64,000 nt of DNA from Neorhizobium galegae bv. orientalis str. HAMBI 540 (GCF_000731315.1 NZ_HG938353.1:806001-870000), one strand, 5' to 3'; counted from the first letter of the stretch, positions 33,488-41,839 are shown. The notes: generated by a model not told the origin, from the letters alone. A program made the numbers and translations.

Positions 33488-34108
33488 ATGGCTCACAACC
33501 GGCATGCTTTCTTTGATTTGGTACGCACGAAGCTGTTCAAGGGCAGGCTCGCTACCGGCCAGGTGGAGGGGCTGACGGCGATTCTCGATGGCTGGCAGGC
33601 AAGGGTCGGCCAGGATGAGGCGCAGCCGCTCGCTTATGTGCTGGCCACCGCCTTTCACGAGACGGCCGCCACCATGCAGCCCGTCCGCGAGACCCTGGCT
33701 TCCAGCGACAGGTCGGCGATTGCGCGACTGGAGGAGGCTTTTGCGGCGGGTCGGCTAGGGTCGGTGAAGACGCCCTACTGGCGGCTGGACGCAGACGGAA
33801 AAAGCTGGCTCGGCCGCGGACTGGTGCAGCTCACCCACAGGCGGAACTACGAGGCGATGTCCGCTGTGACCGGGATCGACCTGGTGGCCGATCCGGGCCG
33901 GGCGATGGAGATGCCGGTCTCGGTGGCGATCCTGATCGAGGGCATGCGGCGCGGCAGTTTCACCGGCCGCAAGCTCGGCGACTATTTCGGGCGGGGCAGG
34001 ACGGATTGGCTGGGCGCCAGAAAAATCATCAACGGCAATGACCGGGCGGAGTTGGTGGCGCGGCATGCGCAAGTGTTCACCGAGGCGCTGGACACCAAGC
34101 CGCATTGA
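33488..34108 (+). CDS. GH19-like endolysin/lysozyme
   Basis: The 206-residue protein has the phage glycoside-hydrolase-19-like lysozyme pattern: LAYVLATAFHETAATMQPVRE (probable catalytic Glu), YWRLDADGKSWLGRGLVQLTHRRNYE and ARKIINGNDRAELVARHAQVF. It would cut peptidoglycan and free GTA particles or phage from the cell. It has no signal peptide, so it would need a holin; a small holin-like protein lies at the far end of the cluster. In RcGTA the lysis genes are at a separate locus, so this position is a local addition. Confidence 0.8.
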   Translation: MAHNRHAFFDLVRTKLFKGRLATGQVEGLTAILDGWQARVGQDEAQPLAYVLATAFHETAATMQPVRETLASSDRSAIARLEEAFAAGRLGSVKTPYWRLDADGKSWLGRGLVQLTHRRNYEAMSAVTGIDLVADPGRAMEMPVSVAILIEGMRRGSFTGRKLGDYFGRGRTDWLGARKIINGNDRAELVARHAQVFTEALDTKPH

Positions 34109-34156
34109 AGCCCACTGCAGGCCATGATAGCAGGCCTCCGCATTGCTGGAGGTTCC

Positions 34157-34471
34157 ATGATACGCCACATCGTATTTTTCACGGCGCAAACGGGCGAGAT
34201 CGAACGGGTACGGGCAGGTCTTTCCCTGCTGACCGGCAACCCGCATGCGCTGACCCTGGAGATCGGCACCAACGTGAAGAGTGACCAGCTCGGCAACGAG
34301 GTCGACCTGGTGGTCTACGGCGAATTCGAGGATGCGGCGGCGCTTGCCGCCTACAAGGCGCATCCGGCCTATCAGGCCTCGATCGATATCGTCCGCCCGA
34401 TCCGTGAAATGCGTGTTGCGGCCGATTTCGACAGCGAAAGTGCGGTGAAATCGCCCCTGCCGCTTCCCTGA
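34157..34471 (+). CDS. Dabb (stress-responsive A/B barrel) domain protein
   Basis: Read from ATG 34157 behind GGAGG, this 104-residue protein shows the Dabb pattern MIRHIVFFTA, GNPHALTLEIGTNVKSDQLGNEVDLVVYGEFEDAAALAAYKAHPAYQ. Such dimeric ferredoxin-like barrels bind small molecules or stress ligands. It has no known role in phage assembly and is probably a passenger inserted between lysozyme and portal. Confidence 0.82.
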   Translation: MIRHIVFFTAQTGEIERVRAGLSLLTGNPHALTLEIGTNVKSDQLGNEVDLVVYGEFEDAAALAAYKAHPAYQASIDIVRPIREMRVAADFDSESAVKSPLPLP

Positions 34472-34511
34472 AGCGGGCCTTGGCGCCCGCGAGCGAAAAG
34501 GACAAGTCACG

Positions 34512-35699
34512 ATGAAATCTCCATTCCGGCGCCCGTGGTTTTCCACGGGTGGGCGACAGGCCGTGCCCGAAATTCAGGGAACCGACACCCGAAGGGCCGA
34601 AACCAAGACGGCCTCCGGTTTCGCGATCGTTTCCGGCGAGGGGGCGGCGCAGTGGTCGGGGCGGTCCTATGCGGCGCTGGCGCGGGCAGGGTTCATGAAG
34701 AACCCGGTCGCCTATCGGGCGGTGCGGATGATCGCCGAAGCCGCCGCAGCCGTGCCCTGGCTTGCCTATGACGGTGCGACGGAGCTTGCCGAACATCCGG
34801 CGCTGGCGCTCTTGGCGCGGCCGAACGGCCGGCAGGGCGGGCCTGACTTTTTCGAGGCGCTCTACGGGCACCTGGCGCTTTCCGGCAATGCCTATGTCGA
34901 ACCGCTTTCGATCGGCGGGAGCTTACGCGAACTGCATCTGCTCCGGCCCGACCGGGTGAGCGTGGTCGAGGGCCGCGACGGCTGGGTGGCGGCTTACGAT
35001 TATCGCGCCGGCGGCACCACGCGGCGGCTTGCGGCCGAAAGCGGTGGCATCGCACTGCTGCACCTGAAGCTGTTTCATCCGCTCGACGACCACTGCGGTT
35101 TTCCGCCGCTTGGCGCGGCGGGTGCGGCACTCGACCTGCACAATGCGGCGGCGAGCTGGAACAAGGCGCTGCTCGACAATTCCGCGCGGCCTTCCGGTGC
35201 GCTGGTCTATCAGCCGAAGGACGGCGGCAACTTGTCCGCCGACCAGTACGAGCGGCTGAAGGACGAGCTGGAGGCGGGTTATTCCGGTGCCGTCAATGCC
35301 GGCCGGCCGCTGCTGCTCGAAGGCGGGCTCGACTGGAAGGCGATGGGCCTGTCGCCGAAGGACATGGATTTCATCGAGGCCAAGAACGGAGCTGCCCGCG
35401 ACATCGCACTCGCCTTCGGCGTGCCGCCGATGCTGATCGGCATTCCCGGCGACAACACCTATGCCAACTACCAGGAGGCCAACCGCGCCTTCTACCGGCT
35501 CACGGTGCTGCCGCTGATCTCCCGCACCGCGGCGAGCTTTTCCGCCTGGCTGTCGGAGGCCTATGGCGACCGGCTGCGGCTGGAGCCGGACCTCGACCGG
35601 ATCGCCGGCCTTTCCGCCGAGCGCGAGGCGCTGTGGGCGAGGGTCGGGGCGGCGGCGTTCCTGAGCGACGAGGAGAAGCGCGAGGCGGTGGGGTATTAA
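34512..35699 (+). CDS. GTA/phage portal protein (HK97 family)
   Basis: The 395-residue protein matches the HK97-type portal (RcGTA gp3): RPWFSTGGR start, FMKNPVAYRAVRMIAEAAAAVPW, YGHLALSGNAYVEPL, MDFIEAKNGAARDIALAFGVPPMLIGIPGDNTYANYQEANRAFYRLTVLPL. Twelve copies form the ring through which DNA enters the capsid. AAGGAC lies ahead of the ATG. The next GTA gene is separated by a toxin-antitoxin module. Confidence 0.92.
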   Translation: MKSPFRRPWFSTGGRQAVPEIQGTDTRRAETKTASGFAIVSGEGAAQWSGRSYAALARAGFMKNPVAYRAVRMIAEAAAAVPWLAYDGATELAEHPALALLARPNGRQGGPDFFEALYGHLALSGNAYVEPLSIGGSLRELHLLRPDRVSVVEGRDGWVAAYDYRAGGTTRRLAAESGGIALLHLKLFHPLDDHCGFPPLGAAGAALDLHNAAASWNKALLDNSARPSGALVYQPKDGGNLSADQYERLKDELEAGYSGAVNAGRPLLLEGGLDWKAMGLSPKDMDFIEAKNGAARDIALAFGVPPMLIGIPGDNTYANYQEANRAFYRLTVLPLISRTAASFSAWLSEAYGDRLRLEPDLDRIAGLSAEREALWARVGAAAFLSDEEKREAVGY

Positions 35700-35720
35700 T
35701 CCGTAAGGAAGGGGTGTAGA

Positions 35721-35741
35721 TTGTAATACGCTGTATTACAA
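35721..35741. promoter_or_regulatory. Perfect inverted-repeat operator of the RHH/ParE module
   Basis: TTGTAATAC (35721-35729) and GTATTACAA (35733-35741) form perfect 9-base arms around GCT, 13 bases before the antitoxin start. Ribbon-helix-helix antitoxins usually bind such a site to repress their own operon. Confidence 0.75.
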
Positions 35742-35754
35742 AATGGAGGCTGTC

Positions 35755-36015
35755 ATGGCCAAGCCCGTTCTTTCAGATCCGATCACGCTGCGCCTGCCGC
35801 TCGACATCCTTGAGGACATCGAGAAGATCGCTGAGACAGCGGACAGAAGCCGGTCCTGGGTGATCGTGCGGGCGCTGAAATATTACCTGATGGCGGAGGG
35901 GAGTGAAATCCTGAGCATCCGGCGTGGCAGGGAGGATATCGAGGCCGGGCGCTTCGTGGAGGCGGAGGAGCTTTTCACTGAGCTTGACCGTCTCAACCGC
36001 GAGGACGCCGCCTGA
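35755..36015 (+). CDS. Ribbon-helix-helix antitoxin (CopG/ParD-like)
   Basis: Read from ATG 35755 behind GGAGG, this 86-residue protein has an N-terminal RHH fold: PITLRLPLDILEDIEKIAETADRSRSWVIVRALKYYLM, followed by an acidic helical C-terminus (REDIEAGRFVEAEELFTELDRL) of the kind that wraps a ParE/RelE toxin. Its stop overlaps the toxin start by one base (TGATG). The gene is intact and the operator is perfect, although its toxin partner is frameshifted. Confidence 0.85.
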   Translation: MAKPVLSDPITLRLPLDILEDIEKIAETADRSRSWVIVRALKYYLMAEGSEILSIRRGREDIEAGRFVEAEELFTELDRLNREDAA

Positions 36016-36319
36016 TGAAGGTGTTCCTGTCGGAAGAAGCGATACGCTACGTCCAACGGGAAAGGGCATATCTTGCCCAATTCAGCCGACGGGCATCCAT
36101 TGCCTTTTCGGAACAGGTCAAGAGGGCGGCACGGTGATTGCGGATCATCCTCGTGTGGGAACCGCTGTGGCGCCGGTCGAGGGAATTCGCCGTTTTGTAT
36201 CGGCGCCCTATCATTTGGACTATGTCATCCAGGCGGATCGGATACTGATTGTTTCCATCATGCGTGCGCGGCAGGGGCCAGCGGATCTCGAAAAGGACGA
36301 AGACGACGACTTCGAATGA
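36015..36319 (+). pseudogene. ParE/RelE-type toxin, frameshifted
   Basis: From ATG 36015 the frame reads MKVFLSEEAIRYVQRERAY...EQVKRAAR and stops at 36129-36131. Moving to the other frame near 36128 restores VIADHPRVGTAVAPVEGIRRFVSAPYHLDYVIQADRILIVSIMRARQGP up to 36319. The combined product would be about 100 residues, the usual length for a ParE toxin. One base appears to be missing in GGCACGGTGATT, so the toxin is probably inactive unless frameshifting occurs. Confidence 0.75.
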
Positions 36320-36542
36320 AATCGTCGAGGTGGCACACTTTCTGCAGGTCTGCTGAATCGTTCTCCGAACTCACTCAACTTGCGAAGTGCCGGACTCAAC
36401 TTCCCAGCAGGTAACCCCAAGCGATTCTGAACATTCATGGAAACTGGATCCGCCGACCCTGGGTCGAGCGCGGAACGGCTGGTTGCATGGCAGCAGCGCC
36501 GTTCGGTCCATGTTCGTGCATCATAAACAAGAGAGATTAAAA

Positions 36543-36878
36543 ATGGCTGACCTCGGAAACGATCCGGGCGCCCTGGCCGGCATCTGGGCCGCCAAGGCGG
36601 TGGGCGCCACGGCGGGAGCTGGCGTTTCGCTGATCTACCTGCTGCCGAAGAGCCGCCGCGAGGCGGCGAGCCGGTTTCTGACGGGCCTGAGCTGCGGGAT
36701 GATCTTCGGCGGGCCGGCCGGGCTTTGGCTGGTGGAAAGGCTGGGGATCGGCGGGGAGCTTTCAGGAGCGGAAGTGATGCTGACGGGGTCGGCGGCGGTC
36801 AGTCTTTGTGCCTGGTGGGTGCTGGGCGCGCTGGCGAGGATCGCTGCGCGATATGGCGGCCGAGGCGGCGCGGCTTAA
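36543..36878 (+). CDS. GTA cluster small membrane protein (gp3.5-position, DUF6107-like)
   Basis: The 111-residue protein reads MADLGNDPGALAGIWAAKAVGATAGAGVSLIYLLP and has about three membrane segments (17-36, 49-66 and 80-98). It lies where rhizobial GTA clusters carry a short membrane protein between portal and protease. Its role is not established; the membrane pattern would suit a holin or a host-interaction protein. The family name is from recall. Confidence 0.6.
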   Translation: MADLGNDPGALAGIWAAKAVGATAGAGVSLIYLLPKSRREAASRFLTGLSCGMIFGGPAGLWLVERLGIGGELSGAEVMLTGSAAVSLCAWWVLGALARIAARYGGRGGAA

Positions 36879-36928
36879 CTTCGGTCCTCGCCCGGGCCAG
36901 CACCAATTCAATCGTTAGGAGAATACCA

Positions 36929-37510
36929 ATGCACGCTTATCGCGGGCCGCGTCCGACTGCGCGCAAATTTGCCAATCTGGAACTCGCTGGGCTTACCGGC
37001 GACGGGGTTTTCTCCGGTTATGCCAGCGTCTTCGGCGAAGTCGATCTCGGCAAGGATACGATCGAGCGCGGCGCCTTTCGCAATTGCCTCGTCGAGCGCG
37101 GGGCGATGGGGGTGCGGATGCTCTACCAGCACGACCCTTCCGAGCCGATCGGCGCCTGGAAGACGATCCGAGAGGATGCCCGCGGGCTTTATGTCGAGGG
37201 CATGCTGTCTCCGGGCGTCGCCCGTTCCCGCGAGGTGCTGGCGCTGATGAAATCGGGCGCGCTCGACGGGCTGTCGATCGGGTTTCGCACGGTCAAGGCC
37301 CGCACCGACGCCAAGACGGGCGTGCGCAAAATCCTCGAGGCCGATCTCTGGGAAATCTCGGTGGTGACCTTTCCGATGCTGCCATCGGCCCGGGTCTCCA
37401 ACGTCAAGCATGCGCGGTTCTTCCGCGACAAGGAAACCGAACTCGTCCGCCAGATGCGGCGGGCGGCGAAGATGATGATGAAATCAACCTTCAAAGGAAA
37501 AGCGATATGA
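36929..37510 (+). CDS. GTA/HK97 prohead protease
   Basis: Read from ATG 36929 behind AGGAGA, the 193-residue protein shows the HK97 prohead protease (U35) core: GYASVFGEVDLGKDTIERGAF, LYQHDPSEPIGAWKTIREDARGLYVEG, SGALDGLSIGFRTVKA (catalytic-triad region with His in QHDP and Ser in LSIGF) and LWEISVVTFPMLPSARV. It corresponds to RcGTA gp4 and trims the capsid scaffold. Its stop overlaps the capsid start by 4 bases. Confidence 0.92.
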   Translation: MHAYRGPRPTARKFANLELAGLTGDGVFSGYASVFGEVDLGKDTIERGAFRNCLVERGAMGVRMLYQHDPSEPIGAWKTIREDARGLYVEGMLSPGVARSREVLALMKSGALDGLSIGFRTVKARTDAKTGVRKILEADLWEISVVTFPMLPSARVSNVKHARFFRDKETELVRQMRRAAKMMMKSTFKGKAI

Positions 37511-38772
37511 CCGAGCAGGCGAGAACGATGGTAAGCGTGGCGCCCGAAGTAAAAGCCGTGCCGGAAACGGTGACGGCGGCGTTCGACGAATTCATGGAGG
37601 CGTTCGAGGCCTTCAAGGAGGTCAACGACCGGCGCCTCGGCGAGATCGAGCAGAAGCTGACCGCCGACGTCGTGACCCGCGACAAGATGGACCGCATCAA
37701 CCGTGCCGTCGACGACCAGAAGAAGGTGCTCGACCAGCTGGTACTGAAGAAGGCCAGGCCGCAACTTGGCCGCGGCGGCTCGGAGCTTTCGGCCGAGGTC
37801 GTGGAGCACAAGGCGGCCTTCGACGCTTATGTCCGCCGTGGCGAGGAGAACGGTCTGCGCGAGCTGGAGGCCAAGGCGTTTTCTTCCGGGACGGGAGCCG
37901 ACGGCGGTTATCTCGTGCCGCCGGAAATCGATACCGAAATCGGCCGGCGGATTTCGGCGGTCTCACCGATGCGGGCGCTCTCGACCGTGCGTACCGTATC
38001 TTCCGCCGTGCTGAAGAAGCCGTTTGCGGCGGCCGGCCTTTCCACCGGCTGGGTGGCGGAGACCGCGGCGCGGCCGCAGACCAACACGCCGCAGCTCACC
38101 GAACTCTCCTTCCCGACCATGGAGCTCTACGCCATGCCGGCCGCGACGCAGTCGCTGCTGGACGACTCGGCGGTCGATATCGAGGCCTGGATTGCCGGCG
38201 AGGTGGACATCGTGTTTGCCGAGCAGGAGGGCGACGCCTTCATCCGCGGCGACGGCACCAACAAGCCGAAAGGATTTCTGTCCTATCCGACGGTGGCGGA
38301 AGGCTCCTGGAGCTGGGGCAATATCGGCCACATCGCCACCGGCGTTGCGGGCGGCTGGAAATCGACGGGTCCTTCGGACACGCTGATCGAAGTGATCTAT
38401 GCGCTGAAGGCCGGCCATCGCCAGAACGGCACGTTCATGATGAACCGCAAGGCGCAGGGCGACATCCGCAAGTTCAAGGACGGTGACGGCAACTATCTCT
38501 GGCACCCGCCGGTATCCGCCGGCCAGCCGGCCTCGCTGATGGGCTTTCCGATCGCCGAGGCCGAAGAGATGCCCGACGTGGCGGAGAATTCGCTGTCGAT
38601 CGCGTTCGGTGATTTCCGTTCCGGTTATCTCGTCGTCGACCGGGCGGGCGTGCGCATCCTGCGCGATCCCTATTCGGCGAAACCCTATGTGCTCTTCTAC
38701 ACCACCAAGCGCGTCGGCGGCGGGGTGCAGAACTTCGAGGCGATCAAGGTGGTGAAGTTTGCCGCGAGCTGA
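37507..38772 (+). CDS. GTA/HK97-fold major capsid protein
   Basis: The 421-residue protein has the N-terminal scaffold-like delta domain (residues about 18-100, coiled-coil rich: EAFEAFKEVNDRRLGEIEQKL) and the HK97 shell domain: GADGGYLVPPEIDTEIGRRI, MELYAMPAATQSLLDDSAVDIEAWI, FIRGDGTNKPKGFLSYP, FMMNRKAQGDIRKFKD and YLVVDRAGVRILRDPYSAKPYVLFYTTKRVGGGVQN. It matches RcGTA gp5. The protease would remove the delta domain near the ELSAE-SSGTG boundary. Confidence 0.94.
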   Translation: MTEQARTMVSVAPEVKAVPETVTAAFDEFMEAFEAFKEVNDRRLGEIEQKLTADVVTRDKMDRINRAVDDQKKVLDQLVLKKARPQLGRGGSELSAEVVEHKAAFDAYVRRGEENGLRELEAKAFSSGTGADGGYLVPPEIDTEIGRRISAVSPMRALSTVRTVSSAVLKKPFAAAGLSTGWVAETAARPQTNTPQLTELSFPTMELYAMPAATQSLLDDSAVDIEAWIAGEVDIVFAEQEGDAFIRGDGTNKPKGFLSYPTVAEGSWSWGNIGHIATGVAGGWKSTGPSDTLIEVIYALKAGHRQNGTFMMNRKAQGDIRKFKDGDGNYLWHPPVSAGQPASLMGFPIAEAEEMPDVAENSLSIAFGDFRSGYLVVDRAGVRILRDPYSAKPYVLFYTTKRVGGGVQNFEAIKVVKFAAS

Positions 38773-38779
38773 CGCTCGG

Positions 38780-38880
38780 TGAGTAGCGGGTAGTGATTGG
38801 TGAGTAGGGGCGGCGGGTTGGCTGCCCCTTTCACATCACTGCTCACTACCGACCAACCGCTACCCACTCAATCACCCAGG
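38780..38880. repeat. Imperfect inverted repeat between capsid and connector genes
   Basis: Both arms are built of degenerate GGGTAGTGAGTAG-like units (GGTGAGTAGCGGGTAGTGATT on one side, CACTACC, GCTACCCACTCAATCACC on the other) around an inner stem AGGGGC/GCCCCT. It may be a terminator-like spacer or an old repeat; similar TGAGTAG tracts are common in rhizobial intergenic DNA. Confidence 0.45.
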
Positions 38881-38886
38881 ATCCCC

Positions 38887-39456
38887 ATGACCTACGCCCA
38901 AACCACTCCGCCTTCCGCGGAGCCGCTGACGCTTGCCGAGGTGAAGGCGCATCTGCGTCTCGATGGAAGCGACGAGGATGCGCTGCTGGCCTCGCTGATC
39001 AGCACCGCCCGCGAACACCTGGAGCGGGAGACCGGGCTTTGCCTGATCTCTCAAGCCTGGCGGCTCTATCTTGACCGCTGGCCGGCGGATGGGGTGATCC
39101 GGATTTCGAGATCGCCGGTGCAAGAGATTCAGAACGTTACGGTTTACGACGCTGACGGCGCGGCGCTTGAAGTTCCACTGGAAGATCATCTCCTCGACGG
39201 CAAGGGCCGGCCGGCGCGGCTGTGGCTGAGGCACCCACCGGCGCCGGGCCGGTCGGTCAACGGCATCGAGATCGACCTTTTGGCCGGTTTCGGTGAGGCG
39301 GGCACCGATGTGCCGGACACGCTGAAACGGGCGATGTCGATCCATATCGGCCACATGTTCGCCTTTCGCGGCGTCGTTTCGCCGGAGAACCAGCCGGCTG
39401 GCATTCCCGACGGCTATGAGCGGCTGATCGCGCCTTTCCGGATGCGGAGGCTCTGA
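38887..39456 (+). CDS. GTA head-tail connector (gp6-like)
   Basis: The 189-residue protein has the N-terminal helical connector signature EPLTLAEVKAHLRLDGSDEDALLASLISTAREHLERETGLCLI, then DRWPADGVIRISRSPVQEI and a C-terminal helix around DTLKRAMSIHIGHMFAFRG. It matches the HK97 gp6/phiE125 gp8-like adaptors and RcGTA gp6, which join the portal to the tail. Its last base is the first of the next gene's ATG. Confidence 0.88.
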   Translation: MTYAQTTPPSAEPLTLAEVKAHLRLDGSDEDALLASLISTAREHLERETGLCLISQAWRLYLDRWPADGVIRISRSPVQEIQNVTVYDADGAALEVPLEDHLLDGKGRPARLWLRHPPAPGRSVNGIEIDLLAGFGEAGTDVPDTLKRAMSIHIGHMFAFRGVVSPENQPAGIPDGYERLIAPFRMRRL

Positions 39457-39788
39457 TGGTCGTGTTCTTCGATCCGGGGTCGATGACCGCAAGGCTCGAC
39501 CTCGAGGCGTCGCAGGCGATGCCGGACGGACAGGGCGGCGCGACGGTCGCCTGGGAGGTGACGGCGACGCTCTGGGCCAGGATCGAGCCCGTCGCGTTCG
39601 TGGTAGCGGAACAGGCAGCGGCCGAGGCCGGCACGATCAGCCACCGCATCTGGGTACGGTTCCGCGACGGCATTTCAGCCGGGCAGCGATTTCGAAAGGG
39701 CGGCCGGATATTCCTGGTGAAGCTGGTGCGCGATCCGGACGAGACGCGGCGTTATCTCGTCTGCCAATGCGAGGAGGAAACCCGATGA
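39456..39788 (+). CDS. GTA head-closure protein (gp7-like)
   Basis: The 110-residue protein fits the SPP1 gp16/head-closure family: LWARIEPVAFVVAEQAAAEAGTISHRIWVRFRDGISAGQRFRKGGRIFLVKLVRDPDETRRYLVCQCEE. It plugs the connector after DNA packaging. Overlaps of 1 base upstream and 4 bases downstream show tight coupling. Confidence 0.85.
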   Translation: MVVFFDPGSMTARLDLEASQAMPDGQGGATVAWEVTATLWARIEPVAFVVAEQAAAEAGTISHRIWVRFRDGISAGQRFRKGGRIFLVKLVRDPDETRRYLVCQCEEETR

Positions 39789-40183
39789 CGGCGGGAAACG
39801 CGCTTCTGCAGGCGATCCATCAGACGCTTGCCAATGATACGGCGCTGACTGCGATCGTCGGTGCCGACGGCATCCGCGACCGGCTTCTGCCGCGGGCAAA
39901 GCTGCCCTGCGTGGTGTTCGGCGAGCTGGAGACACGGGATTTTTCGACCGCCAGCGAGGCCGGCGAGGAACATCTTCTGGTTCTGGAAATCTGGTCGGAT
40001 GGCGAGGGACGGCGGCAGGCACAGAAGGTCGCCAGCCTGGTGCACGGCCTGCTCCACGATGCGGCATTGCCGCTGGACGGTGCGGTGCTGGTGAACCTGC
40101 TGCAGGTCGGCACAAGGACGCGGCGGGAGCCGAAGACGAAGTTCTATTTGGCGGAGATGCGATTTCGGGCGGTGACGGAATAG
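39785..40183 (+). CDS. GTA tail terminator (gp8-like, DUF3168)
   Basis: Read from ATG 39785, the 132-residue protein fits DUF3168: NALLQAIHQTLANDTALTAIVGADGIRDRLLP, LPCVVFGELETRDFSTAS, HLLVLEIWSDGEGRRQAQKVASLVHGLLHDAALPL. It caps the tail tube where it meets the head. The four-base overlap marks the usual GTA operon; after it, the GTA order is broken by a 1.6-kb islet. Confidence 0.88.
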   Translation: MTAGNALLQAIHQTLANDTALTAIVGADGIRDRLLPRAKLPCVVFGELETRDFSTASEAGEEHLLVLEIWSDGEGRRQAQKVASLVHGLLHDAALPLDGAVLVNLLQVGTRTRREPKTKFYLAEMRFRAVTE

Positions 40184-40435
40184 GCTTGTGTAAAATACAC
40201 AGCGGCGACGGAATTCGCCCGCAATTTTGCAAGATATCAGGACGAGGCGATCAGCGCCAAGGTGATCAGTGTCACCAGTCACGGGCGCGTGGTAGGCGCT
40301 TATCTCTCCGCTAGCGAGCTTGCCCACTACGAGACGCTGAAGCGCAAGGAACGGGAGATCCTGACCGTCGGTGAACTGGACGAGGAGACGCTCTCTGCTA
40401 TCCGTGACGCCGAATACGGCTCTATTGCCAGGTGA
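40184..40435 (+). pseudogene. Phd-like antitoxin remnant lacking a start codon
   Basis: Directly after the gp8 stop, in the same frame, codons read KYTAATEFARNFARYQDEAISAKVI...SHGRVVGAYLSASELAHYETLKRKEREILTVGELDEETLSAIRDAEYG. This is the prevent-host-death (Phd/YefM-like) antitoxin pattern, full length, but the codon where ATG or GTG is expected reads GTA (40190-40192) and no start lies between it and the gp8 stop. It is either dead or depends on gp8 translation. Confidence 0.6.
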
Positions 40436-40525
40436 GTTTTCCGGAGCCCAAGCTTCGAACAGATGCGCGGCCGCATCATCGACCTAGATCGCGAGCGGAA
40501 GAACAGGATCATGAAGCGGGACTAG
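40432..40525 (+). pseudogene. PemK/MazF-like toxin remnant with internal deletion
   Basis: A GTG overlapping the antitoxin stop begins SFPEPK, the usual start of Phd-linked PemK-like toxins. Only about 20 bases on, another frame gives SFEQMRGRIIDLDRERKNRI then MKRD and a stop, resembling the C-terminal end of the same family. The middle of the gene (about 100 codons) is missing and the frames do not match. It runs into the 3' end of the convergent MFS gene. Confidence 0.5.
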
Positions 40526-41735
40526 GTTCCGCCGCCCGCCCATTCACCCTTCGCACCAACCCCACCAGCATCAGTACCAATACCAGCGAGATTGCCGAAA
40601 GCACCGCTCCGGTCACAAGTGCGGCGGTGGCGCCGACGCGGTCGAGGAGGGCGGTGAAGATGACCGGTGCGGCGGCATTGGCAAGGTTCTGCGGCATCGA
40701 CAGGCGGGCCGATTGCAGGCCGAATTCGCGGGGCGAAAACAGCGACAGCGGCAGGAGCGCGCGGGCGACTGCGAGCACGCCGGTGCCGAAGCCATAGAGC
40801 ACCATGAAGATGACCAGGACCGGAGCCGAGGACGTGACGGTCGCGGCGAGCAGGAAACTGAAGAGAACCAGGCCGGTGCCGACGAGCGAAGTCAGAAGCG
40901 CATTGCCGCGTCGGCCAAGCGCCATGTCGACGAAGCGGGCGGACACGCCGATTGCGCCGCGCGCCGAGCCGAGCTGCAGCGCAAGTGCTGGCGAGGCGCC
41001 GGAGTGTTGCAGCAGGGCCAGCAGCGAGGGCGACAGGCCGAAGCTGATGAACGAGCTGATCGCCGTTGCCGCCGCCACCAGGAAGAAGGCGCGACGGCGT
41101 TCCGGCGGCGTGAAATCGACGGGAACCGTATCCGTGGCCTGGGTTTGCTCATTGCGGTCGATCGGTTTGGGAAGGCCGAACAGATAGAGTGGCAGGCAGA
41201 CGAAGATCTGCAGCATGGCTGAGAATACGAACGTCATCCGCCAGCCGACGAGATCGTTCATCAGCGCCAGGACCGGCCAGAAAATGGTCGCCGAAAGCCC
41301 GGTGAACAACATCAGGATGGCGATGATGCGCTTGCCGTCCAGCCCCTCGCGCTCGACGACCGCCGTATAGGCCGGCGCCGACAGGCCGAGCGCGCCGCCG
41401 AGGCCGATAACGATCCAGGCTAGCCCGTAGACCAGGATTTCGTGAGCGCTCGCGAGCAGCAGCAGGCCGATCGCGAAGATCACGGACGCGCTTGCCATGA
41501 TTTTTGCAGCGCCATGGCGGCCGAGCAGCCGCCCGGTCGCGGGACCGGCAAGCGCACTGACCAACATCATGATCGACAGCCCGAAGAACACGACCTCGTT
41601 CGGAAGGTTAAGTTCCGGCGCGACGATGCGGCCCATGACCCCGAGCATGTCGAAGGTCGTGCCCCAGGAGATGATCTGGGTGACGGCGAGCACGGCGATC
41701 GTCTGCGCCGAGCGCAGAGGGAGAATTTTGGGCAT
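40509..41735 (-). CDS. MFS transporter inserted within the GTA cluster
   Basis: Read from MPKILPLRSAQTIAVL, this 408-residue protein is a 12-segment major facilitator: WGTTFDMLGVMGRIVAPEL in segment 1, GPATGRLLGRHGAAKIM (motif A region), and the paired C-terminal half starting near AFFLVAAATAISSF. The substrate is not clear. It is on the strand opposite to the GTA genes and separates the tail terminator from the major tail protein, so it is cargo. It is bordered on one side by dead toxin-antitoxin genes. Confidence 0.85.
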   Translation of the reverse strand: MPKILPLRSAQTIAVLAVTQIISWGTTFDMLGVMGRIVAPELNLPNEVVFFGLSIMMLVSALAGPATGRLLGRHGAAKIMASASVIFAIGLLLLASAHEILVYGLAWIVIGLGGALGLSAPAYTAVVEREGLDGKRIIAILMLFTGLSATIFWPVLALMNDLVGWRMTFVFSAMLQIFVCLPLYLFGLPKPIDRNEQTQATDTVPVDFTPPERRRAFFLVAAATAISSFISFGLSPSLLALLQHSGASPALALQLGSARGAIGVSARFVDMALGRRGNALLTSLVGTGLVLFSFLLAATVTSSAPVLVIFMVLYGFGTGVLAVARALLPLSLFSPREFGLQSARLSMPQNLANAAAPVIFTALLDRVGATAALVTGAVLSAISLVLVLMLVGLVRRVNGRAAEPSPAS

Positions 41736-41839
41736 GGCGGCGGGAAGCATTCGGGAAACGGATGTGAGCGCCCGGTGCTCTAGCACCGCTTCTGGAGGTG
41801 CGGAAGCGACAATCCGACAACACAGGAAAGGACTTCCAC

